A stretch of 64,000 nucleotides of DNA from contig JARBTR010000001.1 of the NCBI GenBank assembly GCA_029240105.1, forward strand, positions 116,633-180,632, in the 5' to 3' direction. The translations under genes were made by a program, and so were the position numbers. Below are positions 61,713 to 64,000 of this stretch, one piece after another. The notes beneath the pieces are model-generated. The model saw only the letters and a program-made list of their open reading frames with translations, made no database searches and was not told the origin of the DNA. How positions within the stretch are numbered: position 1 is the stretch's first letter; each line of letters starts with the position of its first letter. The DNA comes from Caryophanales bacterium (GTDB lineage: Bacteria; Bacillota; Bacilli; JARBTR01).

Positions 61713-62939
61713 ATGTTAAAACAATCTTGGTTTAAAAATGTCTTACTCTATATGACCAGTACAACAACCTACTATCTAGGATCATTTCTTGTTCAATATG
61801 TGATTATTTGGCATATTACGTTAAAAACGGATTCTGGTATTATGATGACCATATCGACCATGTGTGGTTTTTTGCCACAGATGTTTATTTCATTATTCGC
61901 AGGCGTCTGGGCTGACCGATATGATCGCCGAAAATTAATGACTACTGCATTCGTAACAAACGCAGCCGCATCACTCGTCCTAGCGATTTTGTTTACAACG
62001 GGCTTTGATGCGATTTGGTTATTGTTCGTTTACTCGGTAATTCGTTCAGCCTGTACGGGGATTTCAAATCCTGCTGCAAATGCACTGCTTCCTTCGCTCG
62101 TTCCAAGCGAGGACTTAATCAAAATTAATGGGTTGAACGGCACTATTTTTTCAGTCATTCAGTTACTATCACCAGTTTTTGGAGGTCTATTATTGGGACT
62201 GTTTCCGATTGGCCCGATATTTTTTACCTGTGTAGTTACAACAATACTTTCAATTGCTGTCTTATTTAAAGTGAAGTTACCACCAGTTGTTGAAAAGCAT
62301 GAATCAGAACAGAAAAGTGTGCTACATGATTTAAAAATGGGTTTTGTATATGTCAAGGAACATCTATTTGTAAAGACTATTTTAATTTTTTATGCGTTTT
62401 TAATGTTTTTAATTGTACCCTCATCTAGTCTCTCACCGCTGCAAATCAAGAGAAGTTTTGACGGTGGAATAACAGAGTTAACTATTATTGAGGTTGCTTT
62501 TGGTGTGGGTGCTGTTATTGGTGGAATGCTACTTTCTTTCACAGGTGGATTTAAGAACAGAATTCGTTCCATTTCAATAACAAGTATGTTATTTGGCGTC
62601 TACTCTCTATTATTAGGGAGTGTAGGTAATTTTCTAGTTTACTGCATAATTATGGTGATTTTAGGTATGACCGTCCCGTTCTACAGCTCGCCGACCGTGA
62701 CTACGATCCAGCAAAGTGTTGAGTCAGATAAATTGGGCCGAGTCATGAGCTTTTACGGTATTATCGCTTCAGCTGCAATCCCGGTAGGCATGATGGTTTT
62801 CGGACCGCTTGCCGATATCGTAAAAATTGAATATTTAATGCTAGGATCAGGTGTTGCGCTTATCTTTGTAGGAGCGATGATGTTTAAGAACAAAAACTTG
62901 AACGGTCACCACGAAATACAATTAGAAGAAGCCATTTAA
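61713..62939 (+). CDS. MFS transporter, Mef-like (MFS_3) family
   Basis: GFLPQMFISLFAGVWADRYDRRKLM; multiple TM; ATG 61713 likely, ORF opens at 61662. Confidence 0.9.
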   Translation: MLKQSWFKNVLLYMTSTTTYYLGSFLVQYVIIWHITLKTDSGIMMTISTMCGFLPQMFISLFAGVWADRYDRRKLMTTAFVTNAAASLVLAILFTTGFDAIWLLFVYSVIRSACTGISNPAANALLPSLVPSEDLIKINGLNGTIFSVIQLLSPVFGGLLLGLFPIGPIFFTCVVTTILSIAVLFKVKLPPVVEKHESEQKSVLHDLKMGFVYVKEHLFVKTILIFYAFLMFLIVPSSSLSPLQIKRSFDGGITELTIIEVAFGVGAVIGGMLLSFTGGFKNRIRSISITSMLFGVYSLLLGSVGNFLVYCIIMVILGMTVPFYSSPTVTTIQQSVESDKLGRVMSFYGIIASAAIPVGMMVFGPLADIVKIEYLMLGSGVALIFVGAMMFKNKNLNGHHEIQLEEAI

Positions 62940-63128
62940 TAGCACTTAAGTGGTGAAGTTTCAATTATATATGGGTATATGTTTACCTTTATATGATAAG
63001 GATGAGAGTAACACAATTGATCGGAGATGAAGAGGATGTATTGGCTTTTTCAATTCGTTTTTTGTAAGCTCTTCAGAATTAAGCAGTAAATAAGTGAATT
63101 GAACTGATTTTTACTACTTAAACGAAAT

Positions 63129-63168
63129 AAACTCAAAAGTCGTATTGAAAAATAGGCTTTTGAGTTTA
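63129..63168 (+). terminator. Rho-independent terminator-like hairpin
   Basis: AAACTCAAAAG...CTTTTGAGTTTATTTT. Confidence 0.65.
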
Positions 63169-63493
63169 TTTTATATATATATGGTACATAAACGAGTAGC
63201 GCTTAAATTGTTGAGACAACTTGGTACAATTCAATCATTGCTTGGCATTATTGTACGCCCATGCACAATTGTACATTCTGATACCAGCTAGTACCTGGCA
63301 TAAGTTCAGCTTTATTACTTGTGAAGAGTAATAGTAACCCAAAATCTCATACAACCTTGAATACAATTCATAGATTATAAAGTTTAAAAATATAAAAATA
63401 TAAATAATAAAAAAGGTATTTACATTGATAGGGATCCGTGATAAATTAGAGAACCGCTGTTGAAAAGCGTGTCGAAAATTGTCGAAAAAGTTG

Positions 63494-63522
63494 TTGACAA
63501 TGATTCGTAACGGTGATAAGAT
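63494..63522 (+). promoter_or_regulatory. rRNA operon promoter P1
   Basis: TTGACA-N17-TAAGAT. Confidence 0.9.
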
Positions 63523-63638
63523 GATTCTCCACCGTATCGAAGCGAGTGAAAAATGATTCTGAAAAAGCTGTTGATTCTCAATAGCAAAAAGTTGATTTTC
63601 TATCGTTTAGAACGTGTCGAAAATTGTCGAAAAAACTG

Positions 63639-63667
63639 TTGACAATGATTCACAACGGTGATAAGAT
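63639..63667 (+). promoter_or_regulatory. rRNA operon promoter P2
   Basis: TTGACA-N17-TAAGAT, in a repeat of the P1 region. Confidence 0.9.
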
Positions 63668-63698
63668 GGTTATCTGCCTTTGAGAGGCGGATGAAAAT

Positions 63699-63713
63699 TG
63701 CTCTTTGAAAACT
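63699..63713 (+). promoter_or_regulatory. rrn boxA-like antitermination element
   Basis: TGCTCTTTGAAAACT upstream of 16S. Confidence 0.75.
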
Positions 63714-63829
63714 AAACAAAACGAAACGCCAAGTGTAAGGGAAATCATGAAAATGATTTCAAAAATGAATTAAAAAATTTGAGCAATCAAATCATTTAAT
63801 AGACTTTAAAGCCTTTGGGCTTTTATAAA

Positions 63830-64000
<171 letters not shown>

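Noticed and set aside
63195-63310. Repeated TTGTAC/GTACAA motifs before the rRNA operon
   Set aside because: Short, irregularly spaced, AT-rich context; may be chance

Overview
Low-GC Firmicutes (Bacillales, probably Planococcaceae/Caryophanaceae-like; taxonomy inferred from gene content) chromosomal window. It carries the core run asp23-fakA ... sdaAB-sdaAA-recG-plsX-acpP ... rnc-smc-ftsY-ylxM-ffh ... rpsP-khpA ... rimM-trmD. This run is interrupted by accessory genes at several places where Bacillales synteny is normally tight. Further right are kimA, spo0M, a collagen-like spore-surface protein, a PiT transporter, proC, a DHA2 efflux pump with a TetR regulator, an old-yellow-enzyme homologue, a diguanylate cyclase, CIRCE-controlled htpG, an orphan PAS histidine kinase, a Mef-like MFS protein and the start of an rRNA operon (twin promoters, boxA, first ~170 nt of 16S). 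The best candidate for something undescribed is a ~115-125 nt structured repeat present three times (4818-4940, 50896-51020, and a degenerate reverse copy at 8035-8148). The two good copies differ in sequence but show compensatory changes in several helices and keep the same G-A internal loops, which suggests a selected RNA structure or an RNA-like mobile repeat. Other notable items: a second palindromic intergenic repeat family with a conserved GAGACCTTAGGCTC tip (three copies); a tandem family of membrane-anchored paralogues with a decayed fragment between members; a 63-bp triplication over the htpG stop codon; a 19-bp perfect palindrome nested in a terminator; and a TasA/camelysin-like gene between khpA and rimM. 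No CRISPR array, prophage or intact IS was seen. All calls are from reading sequence; no database search was run.
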